Shown: positions 12,991-24,319, numbered from the stretch's first letter. The stretch is DNA of 64,000 bases from Lunularia cruciata (GCA_948567375.1 OX419759.1:6230744-6294743), one strand, 5' to 3'. Notes: a model not told the origin generated them from the letters alone. Numbers and translations are program-made.

Positions 12991-14845
12991 CTACTGTGAA
13001 GACCAATCAGCTACGGTTGGGATCGCTATACCCACATTCTGCATATCGAAGAGATTTGCTGTACACAGAATGACAAGGCCGTAAGTTTGTTATTCTGCCA
13101 GTTTGTACGGACATTAGTATCGATTCAAAGCCAGCAAGAAAACGACATCCACCAAAGGAGAGGATAAACAAGCTACCGAAAGTAGTTAGAAGGTAGAACA
13201 ACAAAAACCGTCAGTGCCCGCTTATAAGGATAAGAAAACAAGATAAGCACCACTTTTAGGATAAGCCGGTACCTATTCTGCATCTCACATGGCTAACTTG
13301 AATAGTCTATAGCTGCTTATCTCACAAGGAACTAAGGAATTTCGTTAAGGTTAGAGATTGGTCACAACAAACTACCATGAGCAAAGACACTTCAAGCTAC
13401 CAATAGGAAAACGATCAAAACCTATCATCAGGCTTACCATCATGCACCTTGGTGGTCGCAGCCGCGGTTGCATCAGCCAAGACCATCACCGTCGGATAAT
13501 CCAGAGCTAAGGCATCGAATGCTGTCGCTCTGATGCAATTGGGAGTCTGCACCCCTGTCCAGGAAAACTCTATCTATCACCTCTCCACTTTGCTATTCAA
13601 GAGCTGTATTTGTGTAATGAAATGACTGTGTATTTCATGTAAAAAATGTAAGGCATTCACTATCAGTCAGACCACAATGACGGAAACACGAATCAAAAGA
13701 ATAAAGGTCCATGATAAATACCTGCTATAACGACCTTAGTGATGCCCACTCGGCGAAGAATCAAATCCAAGTTGGTGGCAAAGAAGGCACTAAATCTAGA
13801 CTTCACCATAATGGTCTCGCCAATTCTTGGTTCCAAACCTTCCACCAACTGAGCTCCATAGGTCCCTTTAACTGTAGGTCCTATTTGTCCATCTGGATAC
13901 AAATGAGTGCGGAACAGTTCCACATCTCTTCCACTTGCGTCATGTTCTCTCACCACCTGTATCACCGTACGTTGGGTTGAAAAGATTTCAATTTGTTCTT
14001 GTCCCAGTGGAATGCCAATTATTGTAAAGTATGCGTAAAAGAACCAAAATAACCGTCTCACCATCCAGTAGAGCTGTTTCTACCTTAATTTACGAGACAT
14101 GGGACGCGATTTCAGAAAAATCTGATTGACCTCCAAATAAACATGAAAAATCAATCTCGTAAAAGGCAAAGCGTGCTTCATAATACAGTCGTAGCCGGGA
14201 AAGGCTTATTCTGAGAAACTGCCAGCCCTATGATCTACAAGATATAGATGGTTCTTGCAAATACACCCTTAGGTCGAACCGAAGAAACCGAAGAAGGTAC
14301 TCCGGCCTCAGAAGGGGAACCATACAGGTAAACAGTAGCCTAGGAGACCGTTGATTACACTCCTCAAGATACCAACCAGAGCACTCCGAAGTTTTAGACA
14401 AATCTGTTTTTGCTTTCCATTTCAACCATGGGAAGAGGAGAAACAAACCCAAACGACATGTGCACCCTTCTCACGAGCAATATCGACTGACTTCTTCACT
14501 TCGGCCACAACTGCAGCCCCACCAGCCACACACAATGGACCCCCCGGCAGGATGAAGTCATTCTGCAGAAAAAGGAGAGCAATTTAAAATACTGTAAGCT
14601 CTGCAAGGAATAGTACATGATGGAGCAGTGGAATACCCCAAAAAATGCTTTTCAGAGCTCTTCCCGCATCCTTTCACTCCCAGCTATGTATTTCCAAAGA
14701 AGCTATTGGAATGGCTGAAGGGTATTTAGTTCGGGATCGTGCTATGCCATGCACGCACCTGCATATCTACAACAATCAATGCAGTACGCTGCCACGTCTC
14801 TCCTCGCAAAGGAGCATTATTTTCAGCTCCATTATTGGGTGCCAT
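12991..14845 (-). CDS. Isochorismatase-family cysteine hydrolase (nicotinamidase-like), five exons
   Basis: Exons 14845-14759, 14562-14449, 13956-13722, 13554-13438 and 13058-12991 join in frame through GT-AG introns (621 nt, 206 aa, usual family length). Start ATG 14845 precedes the first family motif TALIVVDMQ. The family's catalytic triad is complete: Asp27 (VVDMQ), Lys119 (MVKSRFSAFFAT) and Cys152 (VQTPNCIR). Other hallmarks are NDFILPGGPLCVAGG, VVREHDASGRDVELFR, a DATAAAT block and the C-terminal NVGIAIPTVADW. The order and spacing match the plant subgroup of isochorismatase-like proteins. Members hydrolyse amide or vinyl-ether substrates (nicotinamide, ureidoacrylate, isochorismate). 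The substrate cannot be told from sequence, so nicotinamidase or ureidoacrylate hydrolase remain possibilities. No signal peptide is seen, so it is probably cytosolic. It lies about 750 bp downstream of the complex I subunit gene on the same strand, with no sign of co-regulation. Confidence 0.93.
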
Positions 14846-15592
14846 AATTCAACCCTACGTTCCTCCCGTGTTCCCTAATCCTAACGAACTCCAGCTCAAA
14901 AATAGTAGACTCAAGGTTTCTGGAACAAACTCCCTGCAACAAGGTACGCACACAAATCGAAATCAAGGGACAGAAGACTCATGAACTTGAAGCTTCAAAG
15001 TAAGGCAAACACTCTTCAGAACCCAGTTGACATGTTACAATCCGGATTCTCTCATGCAGATGGCTCTGTATCTACTTCGTTCATTACGAGATCGGTAGTA
15101 TACGGTCAAGACTCGAGTTCAGACGTGGAGTGACCTTACTACCGATTGAGATTAGATATTATGTTTGAATTGAGCACTTAATGACTCACTCGAATGCATA
15201 TCAGCCAATCTATTATAATCCTTATGGGACGGTAAATTTACATAGCTATAAATCTAGGTAGCAGTTAAACCTCCGTTCCCCAGCTCAAAGGTCGGCGGTA
15301 ATCAATGACAGGTAACTGGAGTCCACCAAAAACCAAAAAAGAAAATAGAAAATAGGAATGCAGTCCTGTGACAAGGAAGGGTATCGAAGCTCCTCTTGCG
15401 ATTATTTACGAGGTCCGAAGCCCCTAAACCTACGAAAGCTCCTCTTGCAATAATCTACGAAGACCGAAGAAACAGCAACTTTCAGAGAAGCCAAAATCTG
15501 ACCTCATTCAAACAAAGATACTCGCGAATCGATCTCTCAAGCAACGCCCACATCAACACTGCCAAACGAAAAGAATCCTGAACTTACCAGAT

Positions 15593-15775
15593 TCAGTGAT
15601 CAGATTTCTTGGAAAGTTTAGCTCGCATCCCGTCCACGAAAACATATCCTGCGAAGAGCACAATTGCAATTCCTAGCCCTGGGGTTGCCCGACGCAGGTT
15701 GTTGTTCAGCATCGGGTGCTTCCGATACGCGTCGGTCTTCGCGAAGAACTCTCCTGTGCTGACCTTGCTCTCCAT
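15593..15775 (-). CDS. NDUFB3: Mitochondrial complex I subunit B12-like (NDUFB3 type)
   Basis: A 60-residue protein, near the size of plant NDUFB3/B12 homologues (about 65-70 aa). It starts MESKVSTGEFFAKTDAYRKH, matches the family core GEFF-x(4)-D-x-(W/Y)RKHPML and continues RRATPGLGIAIVLFAGYVFV, the single membrane helix anchoring it in the membrane arm of NADH:ubiquinone oxidoreductase. The C-terminus is a short basic tail (KLSKKSDH). The coding part is one exon. A good donor (CTG|GTAAGTT) sits just after the TGA, suggesting an intron in the 3' UTR. It is an accessory, non-catalytic subunit. No cleavable presequence is seen, as expected for this family. Confidence 0.85.
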   Translation of the reverse strand: MESKVSTGEFFAKTDAYRKHPMLNNNLRRATPGLGIAIVLFAGYVFVDGMRAKLSKKSDH

Positions 15776-16078
15776 CGTCTCGTCGGAGCTGCGAATCGCA
15801 AGAACAAGCGATAGATCAATGAATCTGCGGCGAACGAATTGCTCCTTAGAAAGCTGAGATGGATCGATTGGCGAGGATTCCAGTTGGGAAAGCTATGCTT
15901 CCAGAGTCTTGTACGTCGTAACCTTCGTCAGCAGTTCCTCACCCGTTCGCGGATTCGCGGGTTACGGTCGCGGGCAGCTCCCCCCCGACCCGACCCATAT
16001 ATATACGGTATAAAATATTTGCGGTACATGTATTCTACAATGCGTGCTCTCTAGAAAAATAAGCGGTATGAATTTGCT
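15776..16078. other. Upstream region of the NDUFB3-type gene
   Basis: CpG-rich up to about 15990, consistent with a housekeeping promoter and 5' UTR for the leftward gene. It then turns AT-rich towards the repeat beginning at 16079. No clear TATA box was assigned. Confidence 0.4.
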
Positions 16079-17516
16079 AGGATTTCCCTCAAATATTTTG
16101 ACAATCTCTTGCTTCCAAGAATTTGAGTAAAATTTATTTCAAATTTAAAAAAATTCATCTTTAATACTTATCAATATCTATGCTATATCCTGAAATAAAA
16201 TGACTCAAAACATCACTATACCTCAATTAATATGATACATAATACTTTCAAAAAAGACGAAAATTATTTTTCTTTACTTTGGGTGATAGTGGAGTAGAAG
16301 ATGATTTACGCTGACCATTACTTCTCACATAGCCTTTACATAGAAATTCTCTTTTTTATGACACATCCAAAAGCTATTTAAATGATTAAAATAAACAGTG
16401 AAATGCATAATGCATGTGTTTTACTATATTAAAAGTACAAAAGACCAAAAACTGAGTAAATTCTTTTTAAGAATACATAAAAGAAAACGTGTATTAAGAC
16501 CTGAATCAATGTATTTAGGATATTGGGATGTTCCAATATCTTGTTATTTATATTTGAAATAGAAGTTCTTTATTTCCTAGTAAAATAGATTATTAACTTC
16601 CTGATTGGGTTAACTTTCTAGTAAACTCAACCATCCTTAAGAAGGTTACTTAACACTCTCTAACGCAAATCTACGAGAAGGTTCTTGTGTACCTTATTAT
16701 GATTAGCTTCTCTGTACTCTTATATCTTGTATGCAACTTTCTAAGTACTTTTGATAATATCTTCTAAACTTTGATTTTATGACAAAATTCCACATTATTA
16801 CTATAATAATTATCATATATATTATGTACTATATTATACATTCACATTCTATTGGATTCTTTGTACACAACCCTCTTTGTACGTTACTTCTTCATACCTC
16901 TTTCTTTGTGCTGAACTGATCTTTGGTTTTGATCGGCTTCATATCCAAACCGAGATGAAATCCAAAGAATACACATATAAGGGTTCCTTTTGCTGAACAT
17001 GAAAATAACTTGCTCTATCTTCATAAAAAAATTTATAAAAAAAAAAAAAAAATTACAAAAAATTATGCACTATAGTAAGTAAATAATATACTCTACTTTA
17101 TACCAAGAATTGTAAACAACATTCTCCAAAACGCTACTTTAAGTTGTTAGGTAAAGGATATGGTCAAATTTATGCAACAATTTTAACATTTTAAATAACA
17201 CTTTCTAAAACTTACCATTGCAATGTAGTCCTTGATAAAAAAAATAAAAAATACTCAAGGTAAATAATGATACCAAATAAAGTATAAAAGTAGATCTTTA
17301 AGCAGTTCAAGAACAAAAATGATGAGTACAACATAAGTTCAAGTGACCACGGATTTGCAACATTTAGAGAAAGCAAGTTTGTTAAGATTTGAAGCCTTGT
17401 TCCTATGATAACGATGATAGAAGAAAAAAACATGCACGGACATCTTAAGCTATACTTGGCCACCACAAAGAATGTTGAAGGAGATGAGTGATCTTGTAAA
17501 AGTGACTTAAGATGGA
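16079..17516. repeat. Long direct repeat A, copy 1 (1.44 kb)
   Basis: Matches 29118-30565 almost throughout, with scattered substitutions and small indels. It begins AGGATTTCCCTCAAATATTT and ends GACTTAAGATGG. It is AT-rich with no meaningful ORF. The ends do not show the TG...CA of an LTR and no primer site abuts it. In copy 1 it is followed within 10 bp by the retroelement fragment at 17525. In copy 2 the equivalent fragment lies 2.56 kb further on. Confidence 0.85.
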
Positions 17517-17524
17517 GAAGAAGA

Positions 17525-18430
17525 CGACCGCATAGGAAAAACGAAGGATGGGAAGACCCCATCAAGCGGTACAAGGGAGAGACAAAAAAGGTAACATGGG
17601 GCTAAGCCACAATAGAGTCTATATGAGAAATCTGCCCTACCGCACCTAAGATATCTGAGCTATGCAAGTCATATGGTCTCCACACAACTGGAGCATTCAA
17701 AGAAACATCACCTAATGTGATTGTTCTCCTATGGATTGCACCAGCCATTACCCTCTGTAGAGCAATGGACACACGCTGTCTAAAATATGCTACAAAGAAT
17801 GAGAGTGAGAGTGGTACCCCTTGATGCCTAACATGATAAGCTCGTGCGCACTCCCTAACAAATGTGTCAAATGCCGTGTCCATCGCTCCATATAACTCCA
17901 AGGCTAGAGGAACAAAGAGGTGACCTTGCTGCATGCCCCTATACTTGGAGACCTTGCAACCTGCTGCTGCACTCGCCGCCCATCTAGGAGGATGGGGTAA
18001 TCACTCCCTCTTAAACTATATCCCGCATAGGGTCCGTAACCACGACATCCGCTACGGTCACCTGATCATCTCAGACCAAGTATAAGTCTGCCTTGACATG
18101 TGTCATCTGCAAGGCATACAAACACTCCCTCCAAGCCAAGTATCCACTCTCTTGTGCCATAGCAAACACTATGTCTCTAATGGCATCATGGGTAGCTATC
18201 CTTTGTCCTCCAAAAGGACACTGTGTCATGTAGACCGCTGTTGCATCTAGTGTAGAACCACACTCACAAGTGAGTAATGAAGATGCAGATGGGTGGACCA
18301 AACCTAGGCAAAACCTCATCGCTGTAGAGAAAGTAGCTGGTGTGAATCGGAAAGCCCTAATGCACGGTCGAGCTAGGATCCAAGAGCCTGCACCCTTGCC
18401 GGAGCAAGAGCGTAGACGTGCTCTAGTAGT
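17525..18430 (-). pseudogene. 3' fragment of a presumed non-LTR retroelement ORF
   Basis: Two same-strand open stretches, with stops between them, give the C-terminal part of one protein. At 18071-18430: RARLRSCSGKGAGSW, then MRFCLGLVHPSASSLLTCEC, then GGQRIATHDAIRD. At 17602-17934: FVPLALELYGAMDTAFDTF, then AYFRQRVSIALQRVMAGAIH. The Cys-containing LTCECG block, THDAIRD and the LELYGA tail recall the C-terminal region found after the reverse transcriptase in LINE-like elements of algae and bryophytes. That link is from memory and is an inference, because no RT domain is present here. The conserved tail motif lies at 17525-17560. Its 5' side ends at the chromovirus LTR region (18431-18446). 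Related copies are at 33130 and 44815. Confidence 0.55.
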
Positions 18431-18445
18431 GTAAAAGACCAAAAC

Positions 18446-19189
18446 TGTAATACTTCCGAGGACAAGAGAAGAGAGAAAACACAGATTGCACACTCAAACA
18501 TTCGATGCCCCAAGGGAGCACCTTCTCTTTATTATATAGACAAAGAGGATCTCCTCCAAGGAAGCTCCACCATAGGATTAAGGACATAGATAGGTGACAT
18601 GTCAGCAAGCTCCACCCTTGGATTACTTACTTGGGTGGGTGACCTGTCTGGTCTAGGTCCTATCTGGTTGGTCAAACGAGCTTTGACTGGAGGGAATCTT
18701 TTAGGGAATCTTCCTGTAGGAATCTCAGAATCACATGAGTAAGGTACCGTTGGAAAGCTCTCGACGAGACAAACCAAGGGGAGGGAAGGCCAGCTTTTCC
18801 TCTATTGGGGGGGGGGGGAATCTGCACATTTTCAAGGCCTAATTCATCCGTTTAGGCCTCCGAAATTGCCTTCAAAGTTTTCAGGCATATTTCGGTTCCT
18901 ACTCTATTAGTAGAAGTCCCCTTTTGGTGGTACCTCTTTCTGATTTGTTTAGTCCATCATGTGTAACATCCTTCCAGATGTTACCAAACCAATTCTCACC
19001 TTTAAATCATATGTCTAGCTATTGGTTCTTAAGGTTCTCAAGTCTATTTCGGTTTCTGCCCTATTAGTAGAAGTACTCTTTTGGTGATACTTCTATCTAA
19101 TCTATTTTGACCATCATGTATAACATCATTCTAGATGTTACCAAACCTAATTTCACATCTAGATCATATGGCTAACCCTTGGTATTACA
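18446..19189 (-). repeat. 3' LTR of the chromovirus (744 bp)
   Basis: Ends are TGTAATAC and GTATTACA. A TATA-like TCTATATAAT lies on the minus strand at 18540-18531. It is nearly identical to 24320-25061 and more distantly related to the solo LTR at 39601-40346. A G-run of about ten sits near 18807. Confidence 0.95.
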
Positions 19190-19204
19190 GACCTCCCTCC
19201 TTTT
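19190..19204 (-). promoter_or_regulatory. Polypurine tract of the chromovirus
   Basis: On the minus strand AAAAGGAGGGAGGTC directly abuts the 3' LTR, the expected position for the plus-strand DNA primer. It begins at the integrase ORF's TAA stop. Confidence 0.85.
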
Positions 19205-22200
19205 AAGACGCAACGTCCTCGTTGTGCAATTGTTGCTCAAATGCTTGCACCAACACCGGTGCATGTGCCAAATTGGCAGCGGGTTCCCAGGTTGCTTCAT
19301 AGAGGGGGTAACCTTTCCATTGTACTAGATATTCCACCCGTGGATGGCGAGTACCACGCATGCGCTTTTGGAGAATCCGCTCCACTTCATATTCCTCTGT
19401 GCCATCAATGACGGTTGGACAAGGTCGAATGTCCTGTGTGGAAGTACCTTGGCCTGATCGGGGAGCATACCTGCGTAATAGAGAGACATGGAACACTGGA
19501 TGGATCTTCATGTGTGGTGGTAGCTCAAGGTGATAGGCCACAGCGCCGATGCGACGAAGAATCGAGAAAGGCCCAATAAAACGAGGTCGGAGCTTACGAG
19601 ATCCAACTAATGTGAGGTTGGTTGTCGATAGCCATAGTTGATCCCCAACATTGAACTCCATGTGCCTACGGTGTGCATCAGCATACTGCTTTTGTCGATT
19701 TTGTGCAATCTGTAACCTGTGCTTGGCGCTCTCCACACCTTGTTGGATTCTAGAAACAAATGTGTTGACTGCATCAACCTTGGTAGTCACTGGACGGATC
19801 TTCATCAAGCTAGAAGGTGTGAAGGGATGCTCACCATACATGAGGAAGAACGGAGTGACCTGGGTGGAGGCATTCACTGAATTGTTGTAAGCGAATTCCA
19901 CCAACGGTAGTAGGGTGTCCCACCTCTCTTGCTCTTCTAAGGTGAAGCCGCGTAACATGTCTTCAATCGTGCGATTAGCCCGCTCTGTTTGGCCATCTGT
20001 TTGTGGGTGGTAAGCTGTAGACATGGCCAACTTGGTTTTGAAGAAACCAAAGAGTGTTCACCAAAACAAATTGGTGAATTGGGTGCCTCTATCGATGATG
20101 AGTACTCTAGACAAGCCATGGTGAGCAAAGACTGCATCTAAGTATAGTTGAGCTAGTTGTGGAGCAGTCACCTCCTTGGTGGTAGGGCGCACATGAATCA
20201 TTTTGCTGAGCCGGTCCACAAAGACCACAATGGAGTCAAACCCTGAGGTGGTCTTGGGTAATTCACAAACGAGATCCATACTCACTTGTTCCCAACGTTG
20301 GGTAGGAGTGGGAAGAGGTTGAAGGAGCCTTGCAGGAGCTTGATTAGAAGCTTTGTTCTGTTGACAAAGTAAGCAGCTACGCACATAGTCCATCACGTCG
20401 TTGCTCATCTTGGGCCAATAGTAATGGCGCTTGACTGCCTCCAAGGTCTTGTCCACTCCGACATGAGCTGCAATAGCCGAATCATGACATTCTGCTAGAA
20501 TGGTGGTGCGTAATTCAGGGACATTTGGGATCCACAATCGGCCCTCCCAAAAGGTGAGTCCTTGGGTGCTGGTGACACCTTTGGACGATTGGGCTTCTAC
20601 AATCTGTGGATCAATTTTTGTAGCAGCTAGAATCTCTTGCCAGAATTTAGGGTTAATCTTCACCTTTGCCGCCAAGTTGTTGGCCATTGGCATGCGGGTG
20701 AATGCATCTGCAAGTTGCTTCTTACCTTCTACGTAGGTGATTGTCATGTTGAAGCGTTGTCGCCACTCTGCCCACCGAATTTGGCGATGAGATAGATCCT
20801 TCTACGTCTCGAGGTAGATAAGAGGTTTGTGGTCTGTCTCTACTACAAATGCCTTCTCGCCCAAGTAGTGCTTCCAATGCTTGGTTGCTAGAACGATGGC
20901 CAGCTCTTCTTGTTCTGTGGTGTGGTAGTTGTGCTCTGCCGGTAACAACTTTCGAGAGAAATATGCAATTGGATGCCATCCGTCATGCCACTCTTGTTGT
21001 AGGACTGCTCCTATTGCTACGCTTGATGCATCCGTAGCCAACTTGATTGGACGTTTTGGGTCATACCACTTCAAGATTGGTGCATGTAGCAAGGCGGCCT
21101 TCAATTCTTGAAAGGCCAACTCTTGTGCAATTCCCCATGTCCACTTCTTCTCCTTGCCAAGTAGTGCCGTTAAAGGTTGTGCAACCTTGGAGAAGTCCTT
21201 GACAAATCTACGATAGAATCCCGTCAACCCCAAGAAGCTCTTAAGTTGAGTCTGATCTTCTGGGGCACTCCATTTTTGAATGACCTCTATTTTATCTGTC
21301 AATACTTGAATGCCCTCTGCACTTACTCTATGCCCTAAGTAGTCTACTTCAGACTTGCCAAACTCACACTTTGAGATTTTGGCGTACAACTGATTCTGTC
21401 TTAGGATCTGGAGGACCTCTTGTAGATGTTGTTTGTGTTCTGTCATCGTGCTACTATATACTAAGATATCATCCAAGAAGACGATAATAGACCTATCCAA
21501 GTATGGACGAAATATGTCATTCATTAGGCTCATGAAAGTGGCAGGCGCATTGGTGAGGCCAAAAGGCATCACAAGATACTCAAAGTGGCCATACCTGGTT
21601 CGAAAGGCAGTTTTGTACACATCCTCCTCTGCAATTCGGATTTGATTGTAACCGCTCCGCAAGTCCAGTTTGGTGAAGTATCTCGCTCCATGGAGTTGAT
21701 CAAATAGGTCATCCATGCGGGGTAAGGGGTATTTGTTCTTCACTGTTTGCTGATTGAGACCCCGATAGTCAATGCACATGCGCATTGTACCATCCTTCTT
21801 CTTCACAAACAAGACAGGGGCCCCATATGGTGATACGCTAGGTTGGATGAACCCTTTCTGTAGCATCTCCTCAATTTGAGTCTTACACTCCTCCAACTCA
21901 TGAGGTGATAGGCGATATGGGGCCTTACAAGGAGGTGTCTTCCCCGGGAGTGTCTCTATTTTGTGATCTACTCGCCTTTTAGGTGGTAATCCTGAGGGTA
22001 GATCATCAGGAAAGACATCTTGAAACTCATCCACCACATCCTTCAATTTCTCAAGAATTTGTCCAGCGAGTTGTGCACTCTGGACTTCTCTTATTAGACC
22101 CAGAAAACATCTATCCGTTTTATAGACAGTTGTTGTCCCTACGACATATAGAGGCAGTTTCTGCCTGTGTGATTTTTCTTTAACCCCAATGATTGACCAT

Positions 22201-22637
22201 TGGTGGGTTCTCACTACTTTCTTCCTCCAATCCACCATTGGGTTGTATTGCTCCATCCATGGCATGCCTAAAATTGCATCATAATGGGCTAACTGTATCA
22301 CTCGCTACTCAATTGCTTCCTGATATTCTCCTACGGAGAGGGTTACCCGTCTAGGTAATGATTCAATCCTCTCTGTTTGCCCATTTGGTAACTCTACTTC
22401 TTCAATTCCATCTCTCTCTAGATCCATTCCCAAGCTTATTGCAACAGAGCGAGACAAGAAATTCTCTGTTGCTCCCGGATCTATTAATACTCTCACTTGA
22501 TTACCTTCTAGGATTCCATTCACGACAATCAATTGTGAGGTTGCCTTTTGGGATCTTTGCGCATTATTCTTCTTCCTTCCCTCGCTTCTCTGCTTCCTTA
22601 TTGAGCCAATAAGGCCGCGAGGTACATTTACTGGCAA
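19203..22637 (-). pseudogene. pol: Chromovirus pol: protease, RT, RNase H, integrase, chromodomain; three in-frame stops
   Basis: One continuous frame interrupted by TAG 22307-22305, TAG 20804-20802 and TGA 20060-20058. Protease: VLIDPGATENFLS, where the usual D-S/T-G triad reads [40 protein letters not shown] and the catalytic FLDDILVYS. RNase [17 protein letters not shown]. Integrase: an H-H-C-C zinc finger ending SCLLCQQNK, then a DDE core (first Asp in VSMDLV, second in IDRGTQF, Glu in TDGQTERANRT). The C-terminal chromodomain is EYEVERILQKRMRG...YLVQWKGYPLYEATWEP, the hallmark of chromoviruses, which in related elements directs integration to heterochromatin. Each stop is explicable by a single C-to-T or G-to-A change. 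The frame is offset from gag, so in an intact relative a frameshift or separate initiation would be needed. Confidence 0.92.
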
Positions 22638-22649
22638 TCTTCGTTTTCC

Positions 22650-23734
22650 GAAGTGGTTTCCACCTCCTCCTCTTCAGTGTGCCTCTCTATGTTGTTCAAA
22701 GATCGCCTGTATGAAGGCCGAGGGCCTCTAGGGAAACGAGTGCAAAAATTGGTAGATATGTGCCCAATACGGCCACAATTGTAACAACGGCGTTGTTCTC
22801 CTCGAGTCCCTTCTCCTCGTGGGACTCCATCTCTTCGTTCTTCTACCCGTCCTCGCTCTCCTTGAAGCGGCCGTGCTCCTCGATCCCGAAATCAAAGGTT
22901 GCCCAATTCCATCGGTACTGGTCCACCCATGTGTGGTATTTCTGCCCGATAATGTTGAGGTGGAACTACTCCTTCACCTCCACCTAATGCTCTGGCTATT
23001 CTTTGCACACAAGCAATAGCTTCAAATACCGTGCGAGGGTTTTGCACCATGACTTCTTGGCGAATCCGCTCTTTCAACCCTCGTTTGAAATTGTCGAGAG
23101 CCTCTGCTGGACTCATGTCGGTAATTGCGACTTGTAGATCCAGAAATGCCTCCACATACTCTTGTACGCTATTCTTCTGTCTCAATCCCCATAGTTGGGT
23201 TCGAGCCATCTGCATAGAATCCACCGATTGGAAATTCTTGAGCAGTCCTTCTTGCATTGCTGTCCATGTGACCTCCCTTCTCTCTGCCAGCATGGATCGT
23301 TCCCAAGCATCATACCATGTGAGGGCTTTATCGGTCAAGTACCCACATGCAAACACGCCTGCAGCATGCTCTGTGATCTTTGTTGAGAACAATAAAAAAT
23401 ATCAATTCATTCTCGAGATCCAATTCTCCACTACTCCCATCGTACGCTGCTCCTTGTAAGGCTCAATGTTGCAGGTCTTCTTCATCCGGAGTAGCAATGT
23501 GGCTTCATCGTTGATAGGGTTTGTAGGCACGGGTGCCTCTCCAAGTACTTCAGTCGCAGGTACTGGGTTTTGAGACGGCTCTTCTTCTTGCATGGCTTGA
23601 TCGTTCATGAGGATCTGCACTTGACTTTGCAATGTCTCCATGGTCATCTTAATCTCTTGAAATTCATTCAACATCCCTTGCATTCCTTGCACCAGCTCTT
23701 GCAATTGCGGATCCATGGTTCCTGCAACACCCAA
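22650..23734 (-). pseudogene. gag: Chromovirus gag with zinc knuckle; two in-frame stops
   Basis: The frame starts MGVAGTMDPQLQELVQGMQG with a short coiled-coil-like segment. It continues through the capsid-like retrotransposon gag core (LTDKALTWYDAW, NSVQEYVEAFLDLQ, FKRGLKERIRQEV) to a basic Arg/Glu-rich linker. The zinc knuckle RRCYNCGRIGHISTNFC near 22750-22790 is spaced C-x2-C-x4-H-x5-C, one residue longer than the canonical x4. TGA codons at 23404-23402 and 22894-22892 interrupt the frame, and the second fits CGA to TGA. The internal ATG at 23728 (MDPQ) is an equally plausible start. Confidence 0.85.
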
Positions 23735-23749
23735 TTGCTAACGTCTGCT

Positions 23750-23953
23750 TCAATATAGAGTCAATATAATCACTCTGGAAGGCGCACGAACTATCGGAAC
23801 TACCATTGGGACCTCAGAAGCTATCACTTGTTGATAATACTCCTCACCAAAATTCCTAACCACAAAATCTCTAAACATCAATTTTGGCCTCACTACATAA
23901 CGGATTTCTACTTGAGTGTTGAAAGGGAGAGGATTTGGGACATTCATATCCAT
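23750..23953 (-). CDS. Leader small ORF B of the chromovirus (67 aa), unknown
   Basis: Lies between leader ORF A and gag. Starts MDMNVPNPLPFNTQVEIRYV and contains FVVRNFGEEYYQQVIAS. Not recognised. By eye it resembles the ORF just upstream in length and in the pattern I-K/R, then V-x2-FG-x-E, V-M/I-x-S, and a closing P-V/I-V. It ends 15 bp before the gag start. It may encode a small accessory product, regulate gag translation, or be noncoding leader. Confidence 0.35.
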   Translation of the reverse strand: MDMNVPNPLPFNTQVEIRYVVRPKLMFRDFVVRNFGEEYYQQVIASEVPMVVPIVRAPSRVIILTLY

Positions 23954-23957
23954 ATTA

Positions 23958-24179
23958 TCATAGTAGAATGTAGATCGTCAAATCCCACTCTCTGTCATAT
24001 ATCACCACAGGTAGAATCACCAGGTTTGGTGAGTTCATCACTCTGTCCATGAATTCTGCACCAAAGTGATAAACTAACGATACTCTCATCTGCTCACGCT
24101 GGATGTACATAACCTTGATGTGGAATGGGTTTGAGAATTGAAAGCTAGGTGCGGGAAATTGTCCCCCCGGCGCATCCAT
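23958..24179 (-). CDS. Leader small ORF A of the chromovirus (73 aa), unknown
   Basis: First ORF after the primer site. Starts MDAPGGQFPAPSFQF and contains LVYHFGAEFMDRVMNS. Not recognised. It appears related to ORF B, whose ATG lies 4 bp after this ORF's stop codon, so the pair looks like a duplication. No membrane segment or known motif is seen. Confidence 0.35.
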   Translation of the reverse strand: MDAPGGQFPAPSFQFSNPFHIKVMYIQREQMRVSLVYHFGAEFMDRVMNSPNLVILPVVIYDREWDLTIYILL

Positions 24180-24306
24180 CCCATCCGCTCTCTAAAGTCC
24201 TTCCTAAGTCTAGCGATTACTCTATGTTCTCCACCTCAAATTACTCAGTTTCAGTAGTTCGTGCTATTCCAAGAGGGGTGATCCACTCTCTTGGACTAGA
24301 ACACTC

Positions 24307-24318
24307 GCTCTGATACCA
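24307..24318 (-). promoter_or_regulatory. Primer-binding site (initiator tRNA-Met type)
   Basis: On the minus strand TGGTATCAGAGC lies one base inside the 5' LTR. It is the standard plant retrotransposon primer site, complementary to the 3' end of initiator tRNA-Met. Confidence 0.95.
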
Positions 24319-24319
24319 T

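Noticed and set aside
15609-15857. Plus-strand frame opposite the NDUFB3-type gene
   Set aside because: Antisense shadow. The minus strand encodes a recognisable complex I subunit.
22650-22700. Programmed -1 frameshift between gag and pol
   Set aside because: The frames do differ, but the overlap shows no canonical slippery heptamer (G GAA AAC is not X XXY YYZ) and the element is already decayed.
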